Shown here: positions 19,178-29,463 of the stretch, one piece after another
Position numbering within the stretch: the first letter of the stretch is position 1
Layout: every line of letters begins with the position of its first letter
NCBI RefSeq assembly: GCF_000764495.1
Contig: NZ_JRLB01000096.1
Coordinates: forward strand, 1-42,271
Reading direction: 5' to 3'
DNA: 42,271 bases
Source: Nitrincola sp. A-D6
GTDB taxonomy: Bacteria > Pseudomonadota > Gammaproteobacteria > Pseudomonadales > Balneatricaceae
Position numbers and translations under genes: made by a program
Notes under the pieces: model-generated
What the model was told of the DNA's origin: nothing
Seen by the model: only the letters and a program-made list of their open reading frames with translations
Databases searched by the model: none

Positions 19178-20271
19178 ATGGATATGCAAGCGTTACAACA
19201 ACCTATATCGGGTGACATGCCTCAAGGAGAGGATCTACGTTCCAGTCACTGGGCCAATGAATTTCATTCATTGAAAGACCTGCGCAATGCCTTGAGAAAT
19301 GAAGAGCGTCAGGCACTGAATATAGATGATATTTATGCCGGTTATACCGGGTGGCGTACGCTCTATGAACGCGCAATTGAATTGCTGAAAGTGGGTAGTA
19401 AGGACATAGAGGTGACTGCTTGGACCATTGAAGCAGCTATTCGGCTGGAAGGTTTTGCCGGTCTGGCGAATAGCTTTGAGTTACTGCACCAGTTATTGCT
19501 GCAGTATTGGCCAAATCTCTACCCTAAAGATGAGGATGGTTATGAATCAACGCTGTTTCCCCTAACTGGTCTTAACGGGGTTTCTTCTGATGGTGCATTG
19601 ATTATGCCTTGCGTATGGCACCTCTGTTTCCTCAGGGGCCGAGTATTTCATTGCTGGACTGCATTAAAGCATTCGAAGTATCTGAAACCAAAGATCCTCA
19701 GAAAAAAGAAGCACTTAAACGCAAAGGGTTACCCGACTATGAACAGTTGCAGTCTCAGGTTGCTCAACTGGGCGCTGACGTACACAAGGCTTCCATCAAA
19801 GCTTTGCAGCGCTGCATCGAGTGCTTCAGTCAGATTGATGCCTATTTGTATGCACAGTGTGGGCATGAATCACCGCCTTCTTCTCAGATTAAAAGTCTGT
19901 TGCAGGAAGCGCTGGATAGAGCCAGGCATTTGTCCGGTATGACCTCTGTTCCAGAGTTGTCCGAGGTATCTGATCATCCAGAGGTGAATATGCCTGCAGA
20001 GCCAGTAGCACAGCCAACGACACATACAGCACAGCAATTTAATCTGGATCACTACCGTCCGGCCAACCGTGAAGATGCCTTTATCCTGATCCGAAAATTG
20101 ATTGTCTTTTTTAAAGAGACAGAACCGCATTCACCCATTGCTTACAACCTGGAACGCATCAATCGATGGGGGGATTTAAGTTTACCGGAATTGATCGGTG
20201 AACTGATTACAGACGATAGCGCACGCGCGAATTTCAACAAGATCACTGGCGTGGAAGTGATCAACAAGTAA
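19178..20271 (+). CDS. tssA: T6SS protein TssA (one frameshift)
   Basis: TssA proteins cap or prime the growing T6SS sheath and interact with the baseplate. The N-terminal ImpA-type domain is visible (RNALRNEERQALNID, WRTLYERAIELL, EVTAWTIEAAIRLEGFAGL, YWPNLYP). The frame breaks at about 19604. Restoring one A (ATTATG to ATTAATG) gives GALINALRMAPLFPQGPS and runs on into the rest of the gene. The repaired length is about 364 residues. The short C-terminal domain (NREDAFILIRKLIVFFKETE, PHSPIAYNLERINRWG) is typical of short TssA proteins. tssB follows by 12 bases. Confidence 0.93.
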
Positions 20272-20283
20272 GGGAATAGCATC

Positions 20284-20808
20284 ATGAATGAAAGTATTCA
20301 TAAAAAGCTTGAACGAGTCCGTAAGCCCAGGGTTCATATCAAATACGATGTGGAAACCGAAGGTGCCATGGTAGAAAAAGAGTTGCCGTTTGTGATGGGA
20401 GTCATGGGAGACTTTACCGGCAATCCGACAGCCCCGAAAAAACCCCTGTCGGAGCGTAAGTTCATCCAGATTGATCGGGACAATATCAATGATGTGATGA
20501 AAAAAATGGAGCCGGGCCTGAATCTGAAAGTCAAAAATACTCTGGCTGATGATGGCAGTCTTATGTCGGTCAACCTCAGCTTCAAGTCCATGGATGACTT
20601 TGAACCGGGTCAACTGGTTGAACAGGTAGAGCCGTTGAAAAAATTACTGGATACACGTAACAAGCTACGTGATCTGCTAACCAAATCAGACCGGTCAGAA
20701 GAGCTCGAATCTCTGCTGGAAAATGTGCTGCAAAGTACCGATGAGGTAAGTCGACTGGCGGAACGTCTGAAAGGTGAAGAAGAGGGTGGTAACGATGAAT
20801 CAGTTTAA
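20284..20808 (+). CDS. tssB: T6SS contractile sheath small subunit TssB
   Basis: TssB (VipA) pairs with TssC to build the contractile sheath. The 174-residue length and motifs are diagnostic: [51 protein letters not shown] and [20 protein letters not shown]. The C-terminus is helical and acidic. It overlaps tssC by 14 bases, which suggests coupled translation at the 1:1 ratio the sheath needs. Confidence 0.98.
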   Translation: MNESIHKKLERVRKPRVHIKYDVETEGAMVEKELPFVMGVMGDFTGNPTAPKKPLSERKFIQIDRDNINDVMKKMEPGLNLKVKNTLADDGSLMSVNLSFKSMDDFEPGQLVEQVEPLKKLLDTRNKLRDLLTKSDRSEELESLLENVLQSTDEVSRLAERLKGEEEGGNDESV

Positions 20809-22288
20809 GACACAGGATGGTGCTGAAACAAGAGTCGTTGACCAGGACGACATCCTTGAGCAGGTGATTTCTGCTACCAAACAAACCAGTGCAGATGATA
20901 CCCGTGATCTGATCCGCAATCTGGTAGACGAAGTACAGGAAGGTACCGTGGTATGGGATCGCAATATTGCCAAAACCATTAACCGTGCCATTGCCCAGAT
21001 CGACAGTAAAATTTCTTCGCAACTGGCGGAGATCATGCACGCAGATGAATTTAAAAAGCTGGAAGGGTCATGGCGTGGCCTCTCTTATCTGGTGCACAAC
21101 TCTGAAACCAATGCGAACCTGAAGGTGAGAGTACTCAACCTGACAAAGCGTGAGCTATACAAGGATCTGGATCGGGCTGTGGAGTTTGATCAGAGCGAAA
21201 CCTTCAAGAAAATTTATGAGAACGAATTTGGAACACCGGGTGGTGAGCCTTATGGCGCGGTGATTGGTGATTTTGAGATGACCAACCATCCGGAAGACAT
21301 TGAATTGCTCTCAAAAATGTCTAACGTGGCCGCTGCTGCTTTTTGCCCGTTCATATCGGCAGCGGATCATAGCCTGTTTGGACTGGAGAGCTGGAATGAG
21401 CTGTCTCGTCCACGCGATCTGGAAAAAGTGTTCGACTCCAAGGAATACATCAAATGGCGCAGTTTCCGTGAGTCTGAAGACGCGCGATTTGTCAGCCTGA
21501 CGCTGCCACGCACACTGGCACGCTTGCCCTACGGCTCCGATACGCTGGCTGTTGACGCTTTCAACTATGAAGAAGCATTGAAAACGCCGGACGGTAAAGC
21601 GCTGCCCTTGCCACATGATGACTATTGCTGGATGAATGCGGCTTATGTCATGGGTACCCGTTTAACCCATTCATTCTCGACAACCGGTTGGTGTACTTCG
21701 ATTCGCGGAGCCGAAGGTGGAGGGAAAGTGGAAAATCTGCCGGCGCATATATTTACCAGTGATGACGGTGACCTGGATCTGAAATGTCCGACTGAAATCG
21801 GTATTACTGATCGGCGTGAAGCGGAGCTTTCAAAATTGGGCTTTCTGCCATTATGTCACTACAAAAATACTGATTACGCGGTATTTTTCGGTGGGCAGTC
21901 TGCGCAGAAACCCAAGAAATTTGATCGTCCTGAGGCAACTGCCAATGCTGCCATATCGGCCCGTTTACCTTACCTCATGGCTACGGCAAGGTTTACGCAT
22001 TACCTGAAAGTTATGGCGCGGGATAAAATCGGTAGTTTCATGGAAGCCGATGATGTAGAAGCCTGGCTTAATCGCTGGTTGATGAACTATGTCAATGACA
22101 ACCCAAACTCGGGTCCAGAGATGAAAGCACGTTATCCGCTTAAAGAAGCCAAGGTCAAGGTGACCGAGGTGCCAGGTCAGCCGGGTGCTTACAATGTGGT
22201 TGCCTGGATGCGTCCCTGGTTACAGTTGGAAGAGCTGACTGTCTCCATGCGCATGGTTGCCAAGATTCCTCAACTGGGCAAGGACTGA
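20795..22288 (+). CDS. tssC: T6SS contractile sheath large subunit TssC
   Basis: TssC (VipB) is the large sheath subunit, assembled with TssB and recycled by ClpV. The 497-residue product carries the family segments [78 protein letters not shown] and the C-terminal handshake region MNYVNDNPN...RYPLKEAKV. The ATG at 20795 is chosen over the earlier in-frame GTG because it has GAGGGTGG upstream and begins the conserved acidic N-terminus. A shorter paralogue follows immediately. Confidence 0.98.
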   Translation: MNQFKTQDGAETRVVDQDDILEQVISATKQTSADDTRDLIRNLVDEVQEGTVVWDRNIAKTINRAIAQIDSKISSQLAEIMHADEFKKLEGSWRGLSYLVHNSETNANLKVRVLNLTKRELYKDLDRAVEFDQSETFKKIYENEFGTPGGEPYGAVIGDFEMTNHPEDIELLSKMSNVAAAAFCPFISAADHSLFGLESWNELSRPRDLEKVFDSKEYIKWRSFRESEDARFVSLTLPRTLARLPYGSDTLAVDAFNYEEALKTPDGKALPLPHDDYCWMNAAYVMGTRLTHSFSTTGWCTSIRGAEGGGKVENLPAHIFTSDDGDLDLKCPTEIGITDRREAELSKLGFLPLCHYKNTDYAVFFGGQSAQKPKKFDRPEATANAAISARLPYLMATARFTHYLKVMARDKIGSFMEADDVEAWLNRWLMNYVNDNPNSGPEMKARYPLKEAKVKVTEVPGQPGAYNVVAWMRPWLQLEELTVSMRMVAKIPQLGKD

Positions 22289-22296
22289 TTTAAGTG

Positions 22297-23646
22297 ATGT
22301 CCGGAATGGATGCCGCTGCACAGACTGAGCGACTTAACGCCATGGCAGGACGCGTGGCTGTAAGTCGCTGGATTGCGGATATTGATGAGCAGATCAGTCA
22401 GCTGCTGCATGAAATTCTGGTGCATCCGGACTTTCAGGCACTGAAATCCGCTTGGTACGGGCTGCGTTATCTGGTCGAGGCTACATCAATCACATCGGTT
22501 AGCGTACGCATGTTGGATGTATCCTATGCCGAGTTGCTCAAGGATTTTGATTTTTCCATTGAGTTTGATCAAAGCAATCTGTTCCACAAGGTCTATAGCC
22601 AGGAGTTTGGTACAGCTGGTGGCACACCGTATGGTGTGATCCTCTGTGACCACAAGGTTAATCTGCAGCAGCAGTCGTCTTTGAATGCCTATGTTGGCTA
22701 TCTTCAGCATCTGGCACAGATCGGTGCGGCGGCATTTTGTCCCTTTCTGCTGGGTGCTCCACCGGCATTACTGGACCTGGAAGGTTATGATCAGTTATCA
22801 GGTCGGATAAACCTGGATACGACTTATCGGCAGCTCAAGTTCCTTAAATGGAATCGTTTTCGGGCCCATCCAGATGCCCGTTTTATCGGTATGGCCTTGC
22901 CTGGTGTACTGATTGATACCCCGGTTCATTTACAGTCTTGCAGCGGCTTTATGGTCAGTGAAGCCCTGGCGACACGCAATGCTGACAGTTTTACCTGGAT
23001 GAGTCCGGTGTACTCGCTTGGCCGGACGCTGACACATTGTTATGAGGCGAGCGGGTGGATGGCTGAAATCTGTGGTGTAAAACCACACGGTGCAACGGTC
23101 AATGGCAATGCCAGTGGTTTTAGCAGTCTGGTTGATGAGTTTCCCTGTTTGCAAGCTGAGAAACTGGTGCATGATGAGCTATCACAGTCCCTGGCAGATT
23201 ATGGCTTTATCAGCCTGACAAGCACCACCAATAGCGCCAAAACCGTTGTGTATACCGCGCCAAGTCTGCATAGCCCTCCCAGCTACGATGATATGGCCGC
23301 GCAGCATAATGCAAGGTATGCCGCCCAGCTGCAATACGTACTCTGCGTATCGCGCTTTTCGCATTACCTGAAAATACTGATGCGCGATAAGGTAGGTAGC
23401 TTTACCTCTGTCGATGAGTGTCAGGCGTATCTGAAAAACTGGCTATTGAACTATGTCATGTCTACCAGTGATGCCTCTGAGCATTTGCTGGCCAAATACC
23501 CCCTGCGTGAAGCGCAGGTCAGTGTCTTTGAACTGCCGGGCCAGGCCGGTGTATTCAGGTGTGTCGTCAGATTGACGCCTCATTATCAATTGGAATGTGT
23601 TGAAACAGAGCTGCTGTTCTCGACGGATGTTGTGAACAGCGGTTGA
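22297..23646 (+). CDS. Second TssC-like sheath protein (TssC paralogue)
   Basis: This 449-residue protein is clearly homologous to the adjacent TssC along its whole length: FQALKSAWYGLRYLVEATSI, SIEFDQSNLFHKVYSQEFGT, GAAAFCPFLLG, LKFLKWNRFRAHPDARFIGM and the end LLAKYPLREAQVSVFELPGQ. It is shorter at the N-terminus by about 40 residues and shows many substitutions, so it is an old duplication rather than a recent copy. Tandem TssC-type genes (TssC40/TssC41, ImpC/ImpD) are known in Agrobacterium and Rhizobium T6SS clusters. The start could be GTG 22294 or ATG 22297. It lies between tssC and tagJ. Whether it is incorporated into the sheath or has a special role cannot be read here. Confidence 0.9.
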   Translation: MSGMDAAAQTERLNAMAGRVAVSRWIADIDEQISQLLHEILVHPDFQALKSAWYGLRYLVEATSITSVSVRMLDVSYAELLKDFDFSIEFDQSNLFHKVYSQEFGTAGGTPYGVILCDHKVNLQQQSSLNAYVGYLQHLAQIGAAAFCPFLLGAPPALLDLEGYDQLSGRINLDTTYRQLKFLKWNRFRAHPDARFIGMALPGVLIDTPVHLQSCSGFMVSEALATRNADSFTWMSPVYSLGRTLTHCYEASGWMAEICGVKPHGATVNGNASGFSSLVDEFPCLQAEKLVHDELSQSLADYGFISLTSTTNSAKTVVYTAPSLHSPPSYDDMAAQHNARYAAQLQYVLCVSRFSHYLKILMRDKVGSFTSVDECQAYLKNWLLNYVMSTSDASEHLLAKYPLREAQVSVFELPGQAGVFRCVVRLTPHYQLECVETELLFSTDVVNSG

Positions 23647-23666
23647 CGGAACTAACGAGGAAAGTC

Positions 23667-24470
23667 ATGGATAGCGTGTTAGCAAAGTTTAACCAGGGTG
23701 CCTTGGATCAGGCTTTATCGCAGGCACAGTCAGCCTTGAAAGCCAAGGCTGGTGATGAAAACCTGCGATTTTTATTGGTGCAATTATATCTGCTCGGTAA
23801 TCAGTATGAAAAAGCCCTCACACACTTGGGCCTGCTTGAGCAATCGGTCGCGCAGGATATGCAAAAGGCATTCTCGATTCACTGTTACCGTCAGATAGTC
23901 CAGGCCATGTCGTCTCGACAGCTGTTGTTTAACCAGCGCAAACTGGTTGAAGTTGACGTATCACAGGTTTCCGAACAAGCGTTGCAGGCGCTGTTACGCC
24001 GCTTGGCAGGGGAGACGGACATTGGTGATGGCATGGATTCCGATGAGTCGAATCGCCAAGCGCGTGTTTGCATGAACGATGGCGCTAGTTACCAAGGTGA
24101 GTGGTTGGATCCAGATGATCTGTTGCGGGGGTTTGTCGAGTGTATATCGCCTCAGGGTGTGTACCGTTTAATTCCCATGGCACAACTGGAAAGCCTGAGT
24201 TTTGAGCCACCAGGCAAACCGTTAGACTGCTTGCTGCAACGTGTCACGGTTAGCTGGAAAGCGACGCCGTCATCGAGTGCCAGGCAAGAAACGCTATTAC
24301 ATATCAATCACTACCCGTTTGCACCTAAAGGGGTTGTCGACCTGAATGCGACAGATTGGGATGCGCAGCGACTGCCTTGTGGGGTTGTTGGGGTCGGGCA
24401 GAAGGTGTTTTGTCTGGATGATGAGTTGATTGCGGTGAGTCAGCTCAGTTCCATCGAGTTTGAGACCTGA
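23667..24470 (+). CDS. tagJ: T6SS accessory protein TagJ (ImpE/SciE family)
   Basis: TagJ proteins are accessory cytoplasmic T6SS proteins; the Pseudomonas homologue binds the sheath subunit TssB and the N-domain of ClpV. This 267-residue product has an N-terminal TPR-like half (FNQGALDQALSQAQSALKAK, LVQLYLLGNQYEKALTHL) and a C-terminal ImpE domain (GEWLDPDDLLRGFVECISPQ, GVYRLIPMAQLESLSFEPPG). The ATG at 23667 has GAGG upstream; the frame also opens earlier from a TTG inside the preceding stop region. tssE follows by two bases. Presence of TagJ next to a tssC pair fits ImpBCDE-like clusters. Confidence 0.9.
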   Translation: MDSVLAKFNQGALDQALSQAQSALKAKAGDENLRFLLVQLYLLGNQYEKALTHLGLLEQSVAQDMQKAFSIHCYRQIVQAMSSRQLLFNQRKLVEVDVSQVSEQALQALLRRLAGETDIGDGMDSDESNRQARVCMNDGASYQGEWLDPDDLLRGFVECISPQGVYRLIPMAQLESLSFEPPGKPLDCLLQRVTVSWKATPSSSARQETLLHINHYPFAPKGVVDLNATDWDAQRLPCGVVGVGQKVFCLDDELIAVSQLSSIEFET

Positions 24471-24472
24471 GT

Positions 24473-24919
24473 ATGTCGGTTACATTTTTAACCCGCTTTC
24501 TGGATGACCAGCCAGGGTTTACCGAAGATCAGCCAGTTTCTCAGCGTTTGCAGAGCCGCCTTTACATGGATTCTGTCCTGGCTGATTTGGAAAAAGTGCT
24601 GAATTCCAAAATGAATGTGGATTTCTACCAGCAGGTTGCCTTCGACACTTTGTTAAGTTTTGGCGTGGTGGACTTTTCCTCAGTCAATGTCGCTTCGAAA
24701 GACAGTGTGGAGCAGTTGCGCCAGATATTGTTGAAGACGCTACGGGCGAATGAGCCACGCTTCTGTGATGTCAGGGTATCCATGAAAGAGCCAACGCTGA
24801 ATCGGACACAAATCGCCTTTCAGGTTGATGCCGTGTTATCTCTCCATGATGGGGAAGAACTGGTGATGTTTAATGCCTCCTTTGTACCGACTGTCAGACG
24901 CTTCAGGCTTAGTGAGTAA
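24473..24919 (+). CDS. tssE: T6SS baseplate protein TssE (gp25-like)
   Basis: TssE resembles phage T4 gp25 and forms the baseplate wedge with TssF and TssG, starting sheath polymerisation. This 148-residue product includes SVLADLEKVLNSKM, an LLSFGVVDFSSVNV segment, and the C-terminal beta strands EPTLNRTQIAFQVDAVLSLH. The gp25-like fold is recognisable although the protein is divergent in its second half. It sits two bases after tagJ and two bases before tssF, in the usual E-F-G order. Confidence 0.92.
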   Translation: MSVTFLTRFLDDQPGFTEDQPVSQRLQSRLYMDSVLADLEKVLNSKMNVDFYQQVAFDTLLSFGVVDFSSVNVASKDSVEQLRQILLKTLRANEPRFCDVRVSMKEPTLNRTQIAFQVDAVLSLHDGEELVMFNASFVPTVRRFRLSE

Positions 24920-24921
24920 CC

Positions 24922-26745
24922 ATGAAAGCAGCATTGATTGAGCTTTATCAAAAAGAATTAAATTATCTGGAAAGGGTGGGTGAGGACCTGGCCCAGAAGT
25001 ACCCAAAGATTGCCCATCGCTTGCAGTTGACTGAATCGGGCAATCGAGACCCGCATGTGGAGCGGTTGATACAGGCCACTGCGCTTCTGAATGCACGCAT
25101 TAGGGCCAAGCTGGAAGACGATTACCCTGAATTGAGCCAGGCAATCTTTGATCTGATTTATCCTCACTACCTGAAGCCATTACCGAGCCATACGGTGGTC
25201 AGCTTCCAGCCTTCGTCAGACTTGTCTAATGCGGTACGTATACCCCGGGGTAGCCTGCTGGAATCTCCGGAGTCATTGGATAGAAGCTGCCGCTTCACCA
25301 CGCTTTATGATGTCGATGTGCTTCCGTTGGCTATACAGCAGGCGACGTTGCATCCAGCGCCTTTTCAGGCGCCCCGGATTCCCTGTGTGAATCAGATGGC
25401 TGGTGTACTGCAACTGGTTTTCGATGCGACCGGGCTGGATACTCAGGCACTGGCTGACACATCCTTGCAGCGTGTACGGATCTATTTGAATGCACCCAAG
25501 TACATAGCCTACCAGCTCTACGAGCTATTATTCAGTCAGGTCAATACACTGGCTCTGGCCAGGCACGCCCTGGATACACAACCGATACTACTGAGCAAGG
25601 AGATCATCAAAACAGTCGGTTTTGCTCAGGAAGAAGCGGCCTGGAGTTACTCTGAACAGTCGTTTCCAGGTTACAGGCTGTTATCCGAATTTTTTGTATT
25701 TCCGGAAAAATTTCTGTTTGTCGAACTGGATCTCTCGGCGATGCAGCAGTTGGCAACTGATGAAGATACATTCAGCCTGTTTTTCTATCTGAATAAAGCC
25801 TATGACGACATTGCATCACATGTTACCGCAGAGCATTTTCAATTGAATGCCACGCCCGTCGTGAACCTCTATGCGCAAATGGCTGAGCCGATCCGCATTA
25901 CCCATACCCGGTCTGACTATCCCGTGGTTGCGGATGCGCGTAATCGGCAGGATGTAAAAGTCTATTCGGTTGAGTCAGCGGTGTTATCGGATGGTAGCGA
26001 TTATACAACGCCCTTAAGCCGCTTTTTTGATTTTGAACACTATGCGGATTATTCCGGACGGCCCTTCTGGCATTTTAGTCACAAACTGAACGAAACCAAT
26101 GCCGCAGGACCGGACGCCGGAGTTTCATTACACAACCTGCCACTGGAGGTGCTGAGTTCTAATCGACATCTGCTGCTGCTTGAGTGCTTGGTGACTAATG
26201 ATAATTTGCCTCATGAGTTATGGAAGCTTGGGAAGTTGACGCATCTGTCATTGTTGGAGGCCAATCCTGGCGTAACGAATGCCAAAATCTGCCTGCCAGT
26301 CAAGCCTGCAATTGTTGACTATGACCGTGATGGACATCACTGGAAGTTGATTTCACACCTGAATCTTAACTATTTAAGTCTCGGTAACCCGGCTGACTCA
26401 AGCAGCATTCTCAAAGAAATTCTATCGCTCTACGATTTCAAGAACAGCCCTGAAACCCGCAAAATGATCGATGCATTGCAGGTGGTTTCTATCGAGCCTG
26501 AAGCGCGACGGATTATCTCTCCTGCTGGCATGGCATTTTTTTGTCGGGGAAGCCGCTTCAGCGTGCGGCTTGACCCCAATGATTTTCCCGGGGCGAGCCC
26601 GTTCCTGTTCTGTACCCTTTTGGAGCGATTTTTATCGATCTACACCAGTATTAACTCCTTTACGCAGCTGGATGTACAGCTCAGCCAAACTGAAGAACCC
26701 TATCATACCTGGCCACCCAGAACGGGGGATCAATGTTTGATCTGA
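24922..26745 (+). CDS. tssF: T6SS baseplate protein TssF
   Basis: TssF is the largest baseplate wedge protein and binds TssG and TssK. The 607-residue length is standard. The N-terminus (YQKELNYLERVGEDLAQKYP) and the nearby RDPHVERLIQATALLNARIR and PELSQAIFDLIYPHYLKPLP are diagnostic. The C-terminus carries FCRGSRFSVRLDPNDFPG and LLERFLSIYTSINSFTQLDV. The reading frame is intact. It overlaps tssG by 13 bases, so the two are probably translationally coupled. Confidence 0.97.
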   Translation: MKAALIELYQKELNYLERVGEDLAQKYPKIAHRLQLTESGNRDPHVERLIQATALLNARIRAKLEDDYPELSQAIFDLIYPHYLKPLPSHTVVSFQPSSDLSNAVRIPRGSLLESPESLDRSCRFTTLYDVDVLPLAIQQATLHPAPFQAPRIPCVNQMAGVLQLVFDATGLDTQALADTSLQRVRIYLNAPKYIAYQLYELLFSQVNTLALARHALDTQPILLSKEIIKTVGFAQEEAAWSYSEQSFPGYRLLSEFFVFPEKFLFVELDLSAMQQLATDEDTFSLFFYLNKAYDDIASHVTAEHFQLNATPVVNLYAQMAEPIRITHTRSDYPVVADARNRQDVKVYSVESAVLSDGSDYTTPLSRFFDFEHYADYSGRPFWHFSHKLNETNAAGPDAGVSLHNLPLEVLSSNRHLLLLECLVTNDNLPHELWKLGKLTHLSLLEANPGVTNAKICLPVKPAIVDYDRDGHHWKLISHLNLNYLSLGNPADSSSILKEILSLYDFKNSPETRKMIDALQVVSIEPEARRIISPAGMAFFCRGSRFSVRLDPNDFPGASPFLFCTLLERFLSIYTSINSFTQLDVQLSQTEEPYHTWPPRTGDQCLI

Positions 26746-27776
26746 ATTTTTATTTGCGCTATCGACCGGTTGAGTATGATTTTTATCAGTTGATACGTTT
26801 GGCTGAGTGTCTGTATGTGGCAACCCAGAACAGTCGGGCAGGATTGCTGCCCTCGGATCAGCCGCTGGAATCGGAGTTTATCGTATTTTCACAGCAGACA
26901 GAGTTGAATTTCAGTACTCAGGGAGTCATCGCAGTCGGTCGTGATGCCGATATGCCGGGGAAAAATCGCCTGAATATTGCCATGTTTGGTTTGTTTGGTA
27001 GTCAGGGCGTACTACCGCCTTTTTATACCGAACTGATTCATCAGCGTGCCCGGCAAGGTGATCATGCCTTTCGTGTCTATCTTGACGCGCTCAATAGCCG
27101 GACACTGGCGTTTCTGTTTACCGCCTGGAACCGCAATCGCTTTCCCTTTATTCATGAAAGACGGCAGCGGCTGGAGGATAAATCTGCGTTTCGGGGTGAG
27201 AGTCTGATATCAGGTTATGCAGGCACGCATCTTGATGCATTTCAACAAGCGCCGGTGATGACACAGGTTGCCAGCTATTTTTGCGGATATTTTTCCAATC
27301 AGCGTAAAACCTCGGCAGGCTTAAAGGCTATTTTATCGAAAGTGATGGGGGTCGAGGTCATCATTGGACAGTTTCATGCCCGTCGATATAAGCTTCCGGT
27401 GGATGAGTGCAATCGACTTGGCTGCCGCGCATCCCGCCTGGGAGTGGATTTTGTGGCTGGAGAAGAAATTATCGACGGCAACATGAGTCTGCGAGTTACA
27501 ACTCACCCGGTTGATTATGCTTTGTTTGATGCCCTGCAACCCGGGGGGGCTTTGTACCGACTGGTTGCAGCGGTGACAGAGCAATACCTTGGCATAGGAT
27601 TTGACGTGGAGTTGCAGCCAGTGCTGCGTAGTGCCGACGTGCCTGTGGCAACTTTGGGTGAAGGAGGTTTTACCAACGCCACACGTTTGGGATATAATGC
27701 GTGGCTTGATGGCAGGATGCCGGCAATGGATGCAGATGATGTGTGTTTTACCTTGACCGGACAAACAACAGGATAG
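26733..27776 (+). CDS. tssG: T6SS baseplate protein TssG
   Basis: TssG is the baseplate wedge partner of TssF. This 347-residue product has the family features RYRPVEYDFYQLIRLAE near the N-terminus, MFGLFGSQGVLPPFYTELIH in the middle, FLDALN-like VYLDALNSRTLAFLF, then LGRVS-like CRASRLGVDFVAGEEIID, and ends with ATRLGYNAWL. Its start lies inside the last codons of tssF. The kinase gene begins 7 bases after it. Confidence 0.96.
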   Translation: MFDLNFYLRYRPVEYDFYQLIRLAECLYVATQNSRAGLLPSDQPLESEFIVFSQQTELNFSTQGVIAVGRDADMPGKNRLNIAMFGLFGSQGVLPPFYTELIHQRARQGDHAFRVYLDALNSRTLAFLFTAWNRNRFPFIHERRQRLEDKSAFRGESLISGYAGTHLDAFQQAPVMTQVASYFCGYFSNQRKTSAGLKAILSKVMGVEVIIGQFHARRYKLPVDECNRLGCRASRLGVDFVAGEEIIDGNMSLRVTTHPVDYALFDALQPGGALYRLVAAVTEQYLGIGFDVELQPVLRSADVPVATLGEGGFTNATRLGYNAWLDGRMPAMDADDVCFTLTGQTTG

Positions 27777-27783
27777 AGGAAGG

Positions 27784-29463
27784 ATGGAATCCTTAGGACG
27801 ATATCAGCTTAAAAGGATGTTAGGTGAGGGGGCCATGTCTCAGGTCTACCTGGCCTATGACCCCAAGCTACAGCGTGAGCTCGCGATTAAACTGCTGAAA
27901 CCTGAGTTTGCTCAGGATGCCCAGCGCGTAGAGCTTTTTCTGAATGAAATTCAGCTCTCAGGCCGACTTCATCATCCCAATATTGTTTCCATCTTTGATG
28001 TAGGACAGGTGGATGAAGTGCACTTCATTCTGATGCAGCACTTCGAATCCCGTAATCTTGAATCCTGGTTTTGCGACCATCCCGATCTGACCATCGAGCA
28101 ATCACTGCGTATTGTGGTGCAATTGCTTAAAGCGATTGAACATGCGCACGCAAAAGGCATTTACCATCGAGATATTAAACCCAGCAATATATTGATCAAT
28201 GATGAAGGCTTGGTTCAGCTGACCGACTTTGGTGTAGCTTATCTGAATGAGTCAGGCGTGACAGACGATACCTTCGTGATTGGAACGCCTTTTTATATGG
28301 CGCCAGAGCAGTTGCAGGGACATCGACCAACAGCTCAGAGTGATCTCTATTCGATTGGCGTGCTGCTTTACTATCTGGTGTTTGGAAAACTGCCGTTCCA
28401 GGCCAGTACCCTGAAAGACCTTGATGAGCTGATTCAGCGCGCGGAGGTGGACCTGGACTCGAAGCAGATCCCCCCCAGTCTTAAAAAAGTTCTCCGCAAG
28501 CTGTTGCACAAAAATCCGGCATTTCGTTACCAGTCTGCCACAGAACTACTCAAACAGCTGGATGCTTTGAATGCTGAGCTCAAGGATGGCGGCAAACTGT
28601 TGAATTTCCATATAGGCACTACCTGGCGTAATACGGGTATTGTTGCACTTTGCTTTGGCATGTTGTGTGCTGCCTTACTGTATCTCACCGTCAATCAACT
28701 CTCTTCCAGTCTGCGTAACACTCTGGTGTCTTACGGCGACATGTTTGTTGCTCAGATGCATGACCATCTGGCTGAGCCCGTATTACTGGGAGATGGCGCG
28801 TCTATGCATGCGATCATTAACCGCTTTTCAGCGGCGGATGAGATTCTCTATGTTCATTTAGTGGATAATGAAGGGCGGTTCATGGCCTCCACTGACAAGG
28901 TTGATTCAGGGAGCTATTATCAGGCACCTGCCGGACTTTCCCGTTTACAGCTGGATTCACAGTATGATGTGTTTCACTATCCTCTGGATTCATCCGGTTC
29001 TGAAATCTATCGTTTCTCCAGTCGTATTCATTATGCCAATTCAACACTGGGACGGATCTATGTCGGGATCAAGTCAGAAAATCTGGATGGAATCGTCAAC
29101 AAAACCTTTCTCTATTTGCTCAGTTTTATTTTGTTGATCTGTGGGCTTGTTATTGCTGTTGTCTATTTGATTTATCGATACTTCTTTAAACAGATCAACG
29201 TGTTGAATGATGCACTGCAGAGTCTCTATGCCGGTAATTTCTACACGCGACTGAAGGTTGAACGCAAGGATGAGATAGGTGCACTCAAGTCTCAGTTTAA
29301 TGATCTGGCTGAACAGCTGGAGAACTTCTTTGATCAACAGCGTAAAACAGCTCCCGCTGATGATCTTAATTTTGTACAGGGTGCTTCACCGCAAGCGGCT
29401 GATGTGCCTATTGAAGCAGACAAAACCGTGATATTGAATCTGAACAAAGGGATTGAAGGATGA
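27784..29463 (+). CDS. Transmembrane Ser/Thr protein kinase with periplasmic sensor and HAMP domain (PpkA-like)
   Basis: This is predicted to be the kinase that phosphorylates the FHA protein and switches the T6SS on. The 559-residue protein has an N-terminal Hanks-type kinase domain: glycine loop GEGAMSQVY, Lys36 in AIKLLK, HRDIKPSNIL with Asp130, and DFGVAYL with Asp148. All catalytic residues are present. A first membrane helix is at about 285-306, a periplasmic domain at about 307-438, a second helix at about 441-467 and a HAMP-like segment at about 468-520 (KDEIGALKSQFNDLAEQLEN). The known Pseudomonas PpkA instead ends in a periplasmic von Willebrand domain. It overlaps clpV by 4 bases (ATGA). 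Confidence 0.92.
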   Translation: MESLGRYQLKRMLGEGAMSQVYLAYDPKLQRELAIKLLKPEFAQDAQRVELFLNEIQLSGRLHHPNIVSIFDVGQVDEVHFILMQHFESRNLESWFCDHPDLTIEQSLRIVVQLLKAIEHAHAKGIYHRDIKPSNILINDEGLVQLTDFGVAYLNESGVTDDTFVIGTPFYMAPEQLQGHRPTAQSDLYSIGVLLYYLVFGKLPFQASTLKDLDELIQRAEVDLDSKQIPPSLKKVLRKLLHKNPAFRYQSATELLKQLDALNAELKDGGKLLNFHIGTTWRNTGIVALCFGMLCAALLYLTVNQLSSSLRNTLVSYGDMFVAQMHDHLAEPVLLGDGASMHAIINRFSAADEILYVHLVDNEGRFMASTDKVDSGSYYQAPAGLSRLQLDSQYDVFHYPLDSSGSEIYRFSSRIHYANSTLGRIYVGIKSENLDGIVNKTFLYLLSFILLICGLVIAVVYLIYRYFFKQINVLNDALQSLYAGNFYTRLKVERKDEIGALKSQFNDLAEQLENFFDQQRKTAPADDLNFVQGASPQAADVPIEADKTVILNLNKGIEG

